DNA of 16,101 bases from JBBILO01 sp037444855 (GCA_037444855.1 JBBILO010000018.1:1-16101), one strand, 5' to 3'. Shown: positions 7,123 through 14,400, counted from the stretch's first letter. Translations and numbers: made by a program. The notes: generated by a model not told the origin, from the sequence alone.

Positions 7123-8223
7123 TCAGGGCTTCTCCTTGTAGTATTTTCCATCCTCTCTTTTAACAACAAGCGATTTTATTTCCATCAATGATAAAAGATT
7201 TAAAATCTCTGAAGGATTTTTATTGGTCGCAAAAACTAATTCATCAACTGTTTTTCCCTCGCTCTCTAAAAGAGAGTAAATCGCTTTTTCGTCCTCAGTC
7301 AATTCTTTTAAACTTTCATCTTGCTTTAGCGAATACCGAATGTTTAGTTCTTCCAAAACATCTTTTGGAGAAATGACTAGCTTTGCTCCTTGTCTGAGAA
7401 GGATCAATGGTGCTTGGGACATCGAGGAGGTGATCGGTGCCGGTGGTGCAAAAACATCTCTTCCTTGTTCAGCGGCATAACGAGCAGTAATTAAAGCACC
7501 TGAATCAGAAGTTCCTTCGATAACTAACACACCTTTGGAAAGACCGGAAATGATTCGGTTTCTAGCAACAAAAAGACCTTTTTTAACGAGATGACCGGGT
7601 GGAAATTCTGAAAGAATCAAACCGTTCTTTTTAATAATTTCTTCGTATAACCTTTGATTGCTTTGAGGATAAACAATATCAACGCCGCCCCCTAAAACCG
7701 CCACAGTTTTCCCATTAGATTTTAAGGCTTCCCAATGAGCCAGACTATCAATACCAATCGCCATACCAGAAGCAACTACTAGCCCAGCGTTGGCGAATTC
7801 ACTGGTAAAAATTTTAGTGATAGTCGCTCCATAATTAGTTGGTTTTCTTGTGCCAACGATAGCAAAAAACGTTAGTTTTTCTTGGTTTAACTGAGAAAAC
7901 AAATCAGTATTACCAATCGAGTAGAGACAAATTGGTGGATCAGAAATATTTTTCAGAGGAAAAGGATAAAGGGGAGAAGATAAGGGAATCACGGTTATAG
8001 ATTTCTTTTTCAATCTATCTAGCTCATTTTTGGGATTAAACGACGCCCGAAACTTACCAAATTTTTTAGCTAAATTTTCTCCTAAAATAAGAATTAATTC
8101 ATTTGTGTGAGCAAAATACGCCTTTTCAACCGAAGGAAAATGTTTTAAAAGGGCTTGAAAACGTACCGGCCCAATTCCAAGAAAATATGAAAAGCCCAAA
8201 TAATAAGGCAATTCTTTTTCCAT
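7123..8223 (-). CDS. dprA: DNA-processing protein DprA
   Basis: A 366-residue full-length DprA/Smf, which loads RecA onto incoming single-stranded DNA during natural transformation. N-terminal helix-hairpin-like domain: GIGPVRFQALLKHF (16-29). The Rossmann-like core has AIVGTRKPTNYG (121-132), SGMAIGIDSLAH (152-163), AVLGGGVDIVYP (175-186), EFPPG (206-210), RNRIISGLS (221-229), the SGALITARYAAEQGRDVFAPP segment (241-261) and LLRQGAKLV (275-283). The C-terminal winged helix is at about 310-366. The usual FPxRNR is FVARNR here, a minor change. A TATTAT lies 7 bp before the ATG and no Shine-Dalgarno is seen. Together with comM at 12226 it argues that the organism takes up DNA. Confidence 0.95.
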   Translation of the reverse strand: MEKELPYYLGFSYFLGIGPVRFQALLKHFPSVEKAYFAHTNELILILGENLAKKFGKFRASFNPKNELDRLKKKSITVIPLSSPLYPFPLKNISDPPICLYSIGNTDLFSQLNQEKLTFFAIVGTRKPTNYGATITKIFTSEFANAGLVVASGMAIGIDSLAHWEALKSNGKTVAVLGGGVDIVYPQSNQRLYEEIIKKNGLILSEFPPGHLVKKGLFVARNRIISGLSKGVLVIEGTSDSGALITARYAAEQGRDVFAPPAPITSSMSQAPLILLRQGAKLVISPKDVLEELNIRYSLKQDESLKELTEDEKAIYSLLESEGKTVDELVFATNKNPSEILNLLSLMEIKSLVVKREDGKYYKEKP

Positions 8224-8230
8224 TAAAAGA

Positions 8231-8236
8231 ATAATA
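8231..8236 (-). promoter_or_regulatory. -10 element of dprA
   Basis: TATTAT on the minus strand (8236-8231) lies 7 bp before the ATG at 8223, the spacing of a leaderless promoter. The -35 is weak (CTGAAT at 17 bp). Confidence 0.35.
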
Positions 8237-8280
8237 ACCGATTATTTTAGAAAATTCAGTCGGATAAAAACAACTAAAGC

Positions 8281-8545
8281 GTAAAACATAGAACTTGGAA
8301 CTTGGAACCCCAAAAGGATCCCTCGGGACATAAAACTTAAGACAATAAAAATTTCTAACTAACCTATTCAACTTAAAATTCCAAATCACAAAGTCCAAAT
8401 TACAAATTACAATTATAAATCCTTTGAATTTCAGAAAAATTTTTAATTTTTAATTTTAAATTTTCAATTAACCCATAACCAGCTCACTGATTTAAATCTT
8501 TACACTCTTTTACACCTTTACACTTTCCGATTCCAATCGACCCAA
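8281..8545. repeat. Degenerate repeat cluster filling the dprA-rpe spacer
   Basis: The 343-bp stretch 8224-8566 holds no gene I can support. From left to right it contains: a doubled GAACTTGG unit (8291-8306), then AACCCC (8306-8311) and GACATAAAAC (8327-8336), which recur at the same 21-bp offset at 15390-15420; TCCAAATTACAAATTACAA units (8393-8412); TTTTTAATT units (8440-8470); and at 8497-8525 inverted copies of the GTGTAAAG units seen at 4494-4529. TCCAATCGA ends it. Unrelated unit types lie side by side, as in decayed composite repeats. Confidence 0.6.
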
Positions 8546-8554
8546 CTAATTTAT

Positions 8555-8560
8555 TATAAT
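8555..8560 (+). promoter_or_regulatory. -10 element of the rpe-like gene
   Basis: A consensus TATAAT ends 6 bp before the ATG at 8567. The -35 is poor (TTCCAA with an 18-bp spacer). The position indicates a leaderless transcript. Confidence 0.5.
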
Positions 8561-8566
8561 TACTCT

Positions 8567-9247
8567 ATGTTTTTTGTTCCTTCAATCCTTGAAAAAAAAG
8601 CGGAAAATTATTATTTTCAAATCAAAAGGCTATCTCGTTACTTTTCTACCTTTCAAGTTGATATCGCCGACGGTCAATATGTTTCCTCTAAAACTGCCTC
8701 GCTTAAAGAAATTCTCACTACTTTTTTAAAAGATAAAGATTTAATAAAAAAAATTATTCTTGACTTTCACCTGATGGTTAAAGATTATCGATCGGAAATT
8801 AAAAGAATTGTCAATTTTAAGAGGAAAATTAAGTTAGGAAAGATTTTTATTCATTTTAATCTTTACCCGGATCACAACAAGTTAGTTAACTTATATTATA
8901 AAAATATAGGACTAGTATTAAATCCTGAAGATGAAGTCAAAGGTTTAGCCAATTATTACAATCTAAAAAAGATTAAATGGTTGCAAATTATGTCAGTTTA
9001 TCCTGGAAGTCAAGGACAGCCTTTTATTAAAGAAACGCTCAATAAAATTACCCAATTAAGACAATTAGGTTATAAGTATAAAATTTATTTAGATGGTGGA
9101 GTGAATGAAAAAACCTTGCTAATAATTTTTAAAAAAAAATTTATCCCAGATGTCGCCTGTCTAGGAAGTTATTTGACAAAAGCAAAAGATGTTGAATTGA
9201 CAAAAAGAATTGAGTATTTAACAAAATCAAAAATTAATTCATTATAA
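8567..9247 (+). CDS. rpe: Ribulose-phosphate 3-epimerase family protein, divergent
   Basis: A 226-residue TIM-barrel protein of the Rpe family, which interconverts ribulose 5-phosphate and xylulose 5-phosphate. Matches to E. coli Rpe include VPSIL (4-8), VDIADGQYV (31-39), DFHLMV (66-71), NP (119-120), the phosphate loop MSVYPGSQGQPF (142-153) and LDGGV (175-179). Of the four metal ligands, Asp32, His68 and Asp176 are present, but the first histidine (the H of VHFDVMD) is Gln30. The phosphate loop is also changed from NPGFGGQ to YPGSQGQ. It may still be an epimerase, perhaps with different metal use, or a related ketose-phosphate epimerase. It is followed 7 bp later by eno, whose -10 overlaps this gene's stop codon. 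Confidence 0.75.
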   Translation: MFFVPSILEKKAENYYFQIKRLSRYFSTFQVDIADGQYVSSKTASLKEILTTFLKDKDLIKKIILDFHLMVKDYRSEIKRIVNFKRKIKLGKIFIHFNLYPDHNKLVNLYYKNIGLVLNPEDEVKGLANYYNLKKIKWLQIMSVYPGSQGQPFIKETLNKITQLRQLGYKYKIYLDGGVNEKTLLIIFKKKFIPDVACLGSYLTKAKDVELTKRIEYLTKSKINSL

Positions 9248-9248
9248 T
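9218..9248 (+). promoter_or_regulatory. eno promoter inside the end of rpe, leaderless geometry
   Basis: TTAACA (9218-9223), 19-bp spacer, consensus TATAAT (9243-9248) overlapping the rpe TAA stop, then 6 bp to the enolase ATG. The gene can therefore be transcribed on its own as well as with rpe. Confidence 0.45.
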
Positions 9249-9254
9249 ATTTTT

Positions 9255-10541
9255 ATGAAAATTAAAAAAATTTTTGCTTCGGAGATACTTGATAGTCGAG
9301 GGACACCAACGGTTGAGACAACCACTATTCTTGAGGATGGATCAATTGGTAGAGCGGCGGTGCCATCGGGTGCTTCAACAGGAAAATATGAAGCGGTTGA
9401 ATTGCGAGATAACGATAAAAATCGGTATTTTGGTAAAGGAGTGTTAAAAGCGATTAATAATGTTGAGCAAGTAATTGCTCCAGTTTTAGAAGGTTTTGAA
9501 GCCTCAAAACAAAAAGAGATCGATCAAAAATTAATTGAGTTAGACGGAACTGAAAACAAGAGTCATTTAGGCGCTAACGCCATTTTGTCGGTCTCTTTAA
9601 GTGTGGCACGGGCCCAAGCTCAGTCAGAGAAACTACCTCTTTACCAATACTTGACCCGTTTTAATCCCGACTTTGATCGTACTTACCTAATGCCGATTCC
9701 TGAAATGAATGTTATTAATGGCGGACAGCATGCCAATTGGGCAACCGATATTCAAGAATTTATGCTTTTTCCAGTAGGGGTTGATTCTATTAACGAAGCC
9801 ATTAGAGCTAATACAGAAATTTATTATCAACTGAAATTAATTTTAAAAAGCAAAAAATATTCAATTACTGTTGGTGATGAAGGAGGATTTGCGCCGACAA
9901 ATTTAATTAATAACGAAGAACCTTTTCAATTATTAACTGAGGCTTGCCAAAAGGCTGGATATCAACCTGGTCAAGATGTTTTTTTTGGCATTGATGCGGC
10001 TGCTTCTGAGTTTTATGAAAACGGTCGATATCATTTGAAAAAAGAAAATAAAATTTTAACCAGCGATGAACTTTTAAATTATTATCAAAATTTAGTCGAA
10101 AAATATCCGATTATTTCCATCGAAGACGGTTTTGCTGAGGATGATTGGGAAGGATTTAAAAAACTAACCCAGGTATTAGGTGATAAGGTCCAAATCGTTG
10201 GTGATGACCTTTATGTCACCAATCAAAAAAGATTAAAAAAAGGGATTGAAGGATGGGCGACTAACGCGATTTTGATTAAATTGAACCAGATTGGGACGTT
10301 AACTGAGACCATTGAAACGATTTTTCTGGCTAAAAAGAATGGTTTTAAAACCATTATCTCTCATCGCTCAGGCGAGACCGAAGATCCATTTATTGCTGAT
10401 TTAGCCGTGGCCATGGGTGCTGGGCAGATTAAATCTGGCGCACCAGCTCGGTCTGAGCGAACAGCAAAATATAATCAACTATTAAGAATTGAAAGAGAAG
10501 TTGAGAGTAAGAAATATTGTCAATTAATAATGAATAATTAA
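9255..10541 (+). CDS. eno: Enolase
   Basis: A 428-residue full-length enolase, converting 2-phosphoglycerate to phosphoenolpyruvate. Conserved parts: SRGTPTVE (14-21), PSGASTGKYEAVELRD (37-52), NGGQHA (155-160), DIQEFML (165-171), GDEGGFAP (207-214) with the catalytic Glu209, metal ligands Asp247, Glu290 and Asp317 (GDDLYVTN), the catalytic Lys342 in IKLNQIGTLTET, SHRSGETEDPFIADLAVA (369-386) and IKSGAPARSERTAKYNQLLRIE. All catalytic residues appear intact. One divergence is NWATDIQEF where many bacteria have DNNVDIQEF. The last residues (LIMNN) lie in a low-complexity AATTAATAATGAATAA stretch that also occurs after the dcd-like gene. It sits between rpe and gpmA in a carbon-metabolism run. 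Confidence 0.97.
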   Translation: MKIKKIFASEILDSRGTPTVETTTILEDGSIGRAAVPSGASTGKYEAVELRDNDKNRYFGKGVLKAINNVEQVIAPVLEGFEASKQKEIDQKLIELDGTENKSHLGANAILSVSLSVARAQAQSEKLPLYQYLTRFNPDFDRTYLMPIPEMNVINGGQHANWATDIQEFMLFPVGVDSINEAIRANTEIYYQLKLILKSKKYSITVGDEGGFAPTNLINNEEPFQLLTEACQKAGYQPGQDVFFGIDAAASEFYENGRYHLKKENKILTSDELLNYYQNLVEKYPIISIEDGFAEDDWEGFKKLTQVLGDKVQIVGDDLYVTNQKRLKKGIEGWATNAILIKLNQIGTLTETIETIFLAKKNGFKTIISHRSGETEDPFIADLAVAMGAGQIKSGAPARSERTAKYNQLLRIEREVESKKYCQLIMNN

Positions 10542-10607
10542 ATTTAATAAAAATTGATTATTAATTATTGGTTATTTTCCATTGTTTAGGCTTTAGAAAT
10601 TAGAAAT

Positions 10608-10613
10608 TAGAAT
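10608..10613 (+). promoter_or_regulatory. -10 element of gpmA
   Basis: TAGAAT ends exactly 6 bp before the ATG at 10620. It arises within a short AGAAATT/AGAAATT repeat. No good -35 is present. Confidence 0.35.
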
Positions 10614-10619
10614 TTATTC

Positions 10620-11357
10620 ATGTCTTATCTCGTTCTTGTTCGTCATGGTTTAACTGAATGGACAAAAAAATTCACCGGTTGGACTGATATTGATTTGGCG
10701 CCGGCAGGGATTGAAATGACTAAAAAATACGCTCAGAGATTAAAAGAAAAAGGAATAGAATTTGATTACGGATTTACTTCGGTTTTAAAAAGAGGATACA
10801 AAACCCTTGATATTGTTTTAGAAGAGATCGGTCAAAAAGATATTCCAGTGATTAAGGATTGGCATTTAAATGAGAGACATTACGGGGCTTTACAAGGAAA
10901 GGAGAAACCAGCAATGGTGAGAAAATATGGCGAAGAACAAGTTAATCTTTGGCGAAGAAGTTATGAGGTTCCTCCTCCTCCTTTGGATTGGGATGATCCT
11001 CGTCACCCACGATTTGATAAGAAATACAAAGAAATACCGACCAATCTTTTACCAGCCTCTGAGTCTTTAAAAGATACTTATCAACGAGTGATTCCTTTTT
11101 TCCGAGAAAAAATTGAACCATTATTAAGACAAGGTAAAAATGTGATTATCTCTGCCCATTCTAATTCTTTACGGGCGTTAGTGAAATATTTAGATAATTT
11201 ATCTGATAAAGAGATTGTTAGTGTTAATATACCTTATTGTATTCCGTTAGTCTATGATCTTGATTCTTCCTTAAGAGTTTTAAAAAAATATTATCTGGCA
11301 AGTGATAATGAAGTGAGGGAAGTGATTGAAAGTATTAAAAACCAGACAAAAGGTTAA
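10620..11357 (+). CDS. gpmA: 2,3-bisphosphoglycerate-dependent phosphoglycerate mutase
   Basis: A 245-residue dPGM of the histidine phosphatase superfamily, interconverting 3- and 2-phosphoglycerate. The phosphorylated histidine is His9 in LVRHG. FTGWTDIDL (18-26), TSVLKRGYKTL (53-63), LNERHYGALQG (83-93, proton donor Glu85), QVNLWRR (107-113) and the second catalytic His180 in SAHSNSLRALVKYLD are all clear. Against E. coli GpmA it lacks two residues before FTGW (WTKK against WNKENR), has HSN for HGN, and NIPYCIPLVY for NIPTGVPLVY near the active site. The full-length fit still supports mutase activity. The gene lies 78 bp after eno; the two enzymes catalyse consecutive glycolytic steps. Confidence 0.94.
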   Translation: MSYLVLVRHGLTEWTKKFTGWTDIDLAPAGIEMTKKYAQRLKEKGIEFDYGFTSVLKRGYKTLDIVLEEIGQKDIPVIKDWHLNERHYGALQGKEKPAMVRKYGEEQVNLWRRSYEVPPPPLDWDDPRHPRFDKKYKEIPTNLLPASESLKDTYQRVIPFFREKIEPLLRQGKNVIISAHSNSLRALVKYLDNLSDKEIVSVNIPYCIPLVYDLDSSLRVLKKYYLASDNEVREVIESIKNQTKG

Positions 11358-11370
11358 TTTTTAAGAGACG

Positions 11371-11391
11371 AATTTTTTTTGCAAAAAAATT
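11371..11391 (+). terminator. All-AT hairpin after gpmA
   Basis: A 9-bp perfect inverted repeat (AATTTTTTT / AAAAAAATT) with a 3-nt loop, 13 bp after the gpmA stop. It contains no G-C pair in the stem, so it is a weak terminator candidate at best. Confidence 0.25.
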
Positions 11392-11417
11392 ATCTTCAAA
11401 CATCAACTTCGGACGAT

Positions 11418-11473
11418 TTCAATTGCTTGGTACTTATAAATGACGATCGTCTCGTATAAGTACCTAAATTGAA
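11418..11473. promoter_or_regulatory. Large concentric dyad centred on GACGATCGTC
   Basis: A perfect 10-bp inverted pair GGTACTTATA (11429-11438) / TATAAGTACC (11455-11464) encloses the self-complementary GACGATCGTC (11442-11451). Both share one centre at 11446.5. Only the 3-bp segments between them fail to match. An outer pair TTCAATT / AATTGAA (11418-11424, 11467-11473) extends it with a 2-bp offset. No T-run follows, so it looks more like a site for a dimeric DNA-binding protein than a terminator. It lies 106 bp before the CPBP gene. Confidence 0.6.
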
Positions 11474-11542
11474 TTTAACTTAATTAATTAGGGTATTTGT
11501 GAGTTTAGTTATCAAAATATTTACAAAAAAGACTATTTCTTC

Positions 11543-11571
11543 TTGATATTTACTAAATTTAGGAGTAAATT
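11543..11571 (+). promoter_or_regulatory. Promoter of the CPBP protease gene
   Basis: TTGATA (11543-11548), 17-bp spacer, TAAATT (11566-11571), then 8 bp to the ATG at 11580. AGGAG at 11561-11565 lies 8 bp before an upstream TTG codon at 11574, so a Shine-Dalgarno start there is the alternative. Confidence 0.35.
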
Positions 11572-11579
11572 ATTTGTTA

Positions 11580-12221
11580 ATGAGGCAAGAAAAAACTAAT
11601 CTTCAAAAAGCCCTTAATCTTTGGTCGGTGATTTTGATCGTTTGGGCGATTTATAGGGCAAAACTAAGAATGCCTGTTTGGTTTGACGAGCTTGTGGCTA
11701 AGCCTTTGGTTTTTGTTTTACCGGTTTTTTGGTACATCTTAAAAAAAGAAAAAAAAAATCTTCTTAATGGACTTGACTTTCGGCCAAAAAAAATCATTTC
11801 TGATTTATTCACCGGTTTAATCATTGGTTTTTTTGTGATTCTAATTCCGATTTTAATTCATTTTTTAAAAACGAAACAGGTAGTTTTCCCCAATCTTAAT
11901 CAGTTGCCGATTCTTGTTTTTCTTGGTTTGGCAACCGCAACTTCTGAAGAAATTTTGTCACGCGGTTTTATCTTGAAACGTCTTTATGAAGATTCAAAAA
12001 ATAAACTCTCAGCCTCTTTTTTTGCCAGTGTCCTGTTTTTTTTTCTCCATATTCCCATCGTTTTCACCAACCCCCAGTTAACTGGTAATTTACTTTTAAC
12101 CGTTTTAGCAGTAAATCTGGCTTTTGGTTTTATCAATAGTTTAATATTCTTAGATTACGGACTTTTTTTATCAATTCTGATTCATCTTTTTTATAATCTT
12201 TCTCTTTCTTTAATGATTTAA
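11580..12221 (+). CDS. CPBP-family intramembrane metalloprotease
   Basis: A membrane protein of about 213 residues with at least five hydrophobic segments and the three CPBP (Abi, PF02517) motifs. Numbered from the alternative TTG at 11574, these are Glu125-Glu126 with Arg130 in SEEILSRGF, His159 in FFFLH, and His204/Asn208 in HLFYN near the C-terminus. These residues line the presumed metal site of Rce1-type proteases. Bacterial members process prenylated or other membrane peptides or are linked to bacteriocin self-immunity; the substrate here cannot be told. I chose the ATG at 11580 because a promoter-like TTGATA-17-TAAATT would place the transcript start there; the TTG at 11574 with AGGAG 8 bp upstream is nearly as good. 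It converges on comM with a 4-bp gap and follows a large dyad at 11418-11473. Confidence 0.85.
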   Translation: MRQEKTNLQKALNLWSVILIVWAIYRAKLRMPVWFDELVAKPLVFVLPVFWYILKKEKKNLLNGLDFRPKKIISDLFTGLIIGFFVILIPILIHFLKTKQVVFPNLNQLPILVFLGLATATSEEILSRGFILKRLYEDSKNKLSASFFASVLFFFLHIPIVFTNPQLTGNLLLTVLAVNLAFGFINSLIFLDYGLFLSILIHLFYNLSLSLMI

Positions 12222-12225
12222 TTTT

Positions 12226-13746
12226 TTATTCCTCCTTTGGTCGATATTGTAAGGCTTCCGTCAAGTGATGGGCTTCAATTTTTTCAGATTTAGAGAGATC
12301 AGCGATGGTTTGGGCGACTTTAATGATTTTAAAGTAACTGCGAGCAGAAAGGGAAAAACGACTAATGGCTTGTTTTAAAAGATTGAGGGCTTCATTGGTC
12401 AAATGACAAAATTGACGAATATGAGACGGAGTCATCTCGGCATTAGTTTTTATTTTTAATCCTTGAAATCGCTTTTTCTGAATTTTTCTTGCATGGGTTA
12501 CTCTTTCTCTAATTTGTTTACTTGATTCAGAAGGGGCTTGGGAAATCAGTTTTTCCTCTTCGACTGGAGGCACAAAGAGGTGAAGATCAATCCGATCAAG
12601 AAGTGGTCCAGAAAGTCTTTTTTTGTATTTAATTATCTGACCTGGCAGACAGCGACAGGCTTTTTTTGGATGACCTAAAAAACCACAGGGACAGGGATTT
12701 GAAGCCGCCAAAAGAATAAAACGCGAGGGAAAATTGATCGACCCTTGAGCTCGGGCAACAACGATTTGACCATCTTCTAATGGCTGTCGAAGGGCTTCTA
12801 AAATTGAGCGGGGGAATTCTGGAAATTCATCTAAAAATAAGACGCCCCGATGAGCTAAACTAATTTCTCCTGGTTTTGGATTAGAGCCACCACCCACCAA
12901 ACCAACTCGAGAAATAGTATGATGTGGGCTGCGAAAAGGTCGATTGAGAATTAAAGAATGATGGGTAAGAAGTCCAGCGATGGAGTAGATTTTTGAGACT
13001 TCAAGAATTTCTTCCTCATCCATTTCTGGCAAAATTGATGGAAATGCCCGGCAGAGCATTGTTTTTCCAGCTCCTGGGGGACCTGTGAGATGGACATTAT
13101 GACCGCCGGCGGCAGCAATTTCCATCGCCCTTTTTCCCAACAATTGGCCTTTAATTTCAGAAAAGTCAAACTCAGCTGAATTTTCTTCTTTTAGTTTTTC
13201 TAAATTAATTTTTTTTGCTGGTTCAATTAATTGATTGTTGTTCAGATGAAGAATGAGATTGATTAAACTATCTACTGGAAAAACATTGATTCCTTCAACA
13301 ACTGAAGCTTCAATGAGATTTTCTCTGGGGATAAACAGATAATTAATTTTTTTCTTTTTAGCCATGATGGCAATGGGCAAAACGCCTGGGACGCGACGCA
13401 ACTTTCCATCCAAAGAAAGTTCACCCAAAAAAAGACTTTGTAAAAGAAGATCTCTTTTTACCATTCCCGTCGCTGCCAAAATCCCAATCGCCATTGGTAG
13501 ATCAAAAGCTGAACCTTCTTTTGGTAAGTCAGCTGGAGCTAAGTTAATAGTAAGACGAGAATCAGGCATCTCAAAAGAGGAGTTAATGATCGCCGTTCGC
13601 ACCCGATCTTTGGCTTCATCAATCGCTTTGTTTGGTAGACCAACGATGGTGAAAGTAGGAAAACCAGAGGAGGCAACATCAACCTCAACTTCAATTAATT
13701 CACCCTCAAGTCCGATGGTCGTCCCCGAAAAAATCTTTGCTAGCAT
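12226..13746 (-). CDS. comM: ComM/YifB-family Mg-chelatase-like AAA+ ATPase
   Basis: A 506-residue full-length YifB/ComM. The N-terminal domain (about 20-160) is of the ribosomal S5/Lon-like type, with VGLPNKAIDEAKDRVRTAI and LAPADLPKEGSAFDLPMAIGIL. The AAA+ module has Walker A GPPGAGKT (222-229), RPFRSPHHTIS (269-279), GEISLAHRGVLFLDE with Walker B (293-307), a four-cysteine cluster NPCPCG/CRC (Cys352, 354, 364, 366), the LLDRIDLH sensor region, and a C-terminal Mg-chelatase subdomain (SARSYFKIIKVAQTIADL). Known role in Vibrio and others: a hexameric helicase that extends heteroduplex during natural transformation. Pairing with dprA in the same window supports that use. The -10 is poor (CAAAAT, 6 bp before the ATG). 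The gene is downstream of folA on the same strand, with a 50-bp dyad between. Confidence 0.95.
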   Translation of the reverse strand: MLAKIFSGTTIGLEGELIEVEVDVASSGFPTFTIVGLPNKAIDEAKDRVRTAIINSSFEMPDSRLTINLAPADLPKEGSAFDLPMAIGILAATGMVKRDLLLQSLFLGELSLDGKLRRVPGVLPIAIMAKKKKINYLFIPRENLIEASVVEGINVFPVDSLINLILHLNNNQLIEPAKKINLEKLKEENSAEFDFSEIKGQLLGKRAMEIAAAGGHNVHLTGPPGAGKTMLCRAFPSILPEMDEEEILEVSKIYSIAGLLTHHSLILNRPFRSPHHTISRVGLVGGGSNPKPGEISLAHRGVLFLDEFPEFPRSILEALRQPLEDGQIVVARAQGSINFPSRFILLAASNPCPCGFLGHPKKACRCLPGQIIKYKKRLSGPLLDRIDLHLFVPPVEEEKLISQAPSESSKQIRERVTHARKIQKKRFQGLKIKTNAEMTPSHIRQFCHLTNEALNLLKQAISRFSLSARSYFKIIKVAQTIADLSKSEKIEAHHLTEALQYRPKEE

Positions 13747-13848
13747 AAACTTATTTTGAACGGTTGTTTTAAAAATTTCAGTTTTTTATAAGCGACAATT
13801 TTTTATTTTAGGTTGTTGGAAAAATCTTAAAGTTAATTTATATCACTA

Positions 13849-13898
13849 AAAAATATCTCCTTTTGAGCTACGATCGTGTCAAAAAAAGAGGTATTTTT
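13849..13898 (-). terminator. 50-bp gap-free dyad centred on ACGATCGT; possible terminator after folA
   Basis: Centred at 13873.5. The outer arms AAAAATAYCTC/GAG-TATTTTT pair without gaps (one G-T), an inner TTTT/AAAA block pairs, and the centre is the self-complementary ACGATCGT. On the minus strand it follows folA by 15 bp, and its right arm ends in ATATTTTTT, which fits a factor-independent terminator. The same central octamer forms the heart of the dyad at 11418-11473, so a protein-binding role is an equal possibility. It also lies 100 bp before comM. Confidence 0.45.
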
Positions 13899-13913
13899 GG
13901 AAGAAAAAAATAA

Positions 13914-14399
13914 TTATTTGGAGTATTCTAAAAATCTAAAAGTGAATTCGCTTTCTTTAACAATTTGCTCTCTAATTTTTTTTGGAAAATATTTTTCAAA
14001 AGGAGGAAAAAAAGCATCGGCATCTGGAAATTCTTTTTCAACAAGGGTTAAATAAAGTTTGTCTGCTAATAGAAGGGTTTGTTCGTAAATAGAGGCGCCA
14101 CCGGCGATAAAAATCTCCTTCTTAAATTCTTTTGCCTTTTTAATTGCTTCTTCAATTGATGGAGCAAGAATAATTGGATCAGAAGTAAAATCTTTTTGTT
14201 TAGAAACAATGATATTGATTCGCTGGGGAAGGGGACGAAATTTTTGTGGTAATGATTGATAGGTTTTTCTTCCCATAATTACCACATTTCCAAGAGTTAA
14301 TTTTTTAAATCGCTCCATATCAGCTTTTATGTGCCACAATAGCTGATTGTTTTTTCCAATCTCGCGATTTTTTCCAATAGCAGCAATAATGGCAATCAT
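13914..14399 (-). CDS. folA: Dihydrofolate reductase
   Basis: A 161-residue DHFR, close to the E. coli length (159), reducing dihydrofolate to tetrahydrofolate with NADPH. Conserved features: IAAIGKNREIGKNNQLLWHI (4-23), where the usual LPW is LLW; the catalytic acid Asp27 in ADMERFK; VIMGRKTYQSLP (40-51) for NADPH and folate binding; FIAGGASIYEQ (97-107); and DADAFFP near the C-terminus. Nothing essential appears missing. It begins 1 bp after the thyA stop, so the two genes are almost certainly one operon. That fits the chemistry, as ThyA produces the dihydrofolate that this enzyme recycles. A 50-bp dyad follows the stop codon. Confidence 0.96.
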   Translation of the reverse strand: MIAIIAAIGKNREIGKNNQLLWHIKADMERFKKLTLGNVVIMGRKTYQSLPQKFRPLPQRINIIVSKQKDFTSDPIILAPSIEEAIKKAKEFKKEIFIAGGASIYEQTLLLADKLYLTLVEKEFPDADAFFPPFEKYFPKKIREQIVKESEFTFRFLEYSK

Positions 14400-14400
14400 A

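Noticed and set aside
7105..7139. Possible terminator between mscS and dprA (ACAAGG ... CCTTGT)
   Set aside because: Only a 6-bp stem with a loop of more than 20 nt and no T-run; the arms lie partly within dprA codons.
8126..8398. 90-codon open frame on the minus strand between dprA and rpe
   Set aside because: It overlaps the start of dprA in another frame and otherwise translates the degenerate spacer repeats (FYVPRDPFGVPSSKFYV-like). No domain or start signal is seen.
13364..13759. 131-codon open frame on the plus strand
   Set aside because: It is antisense to the conserved N-terminal domain of comM, with a Lys/Arg/Ser-rich composition and no motifs; a shadow frame.
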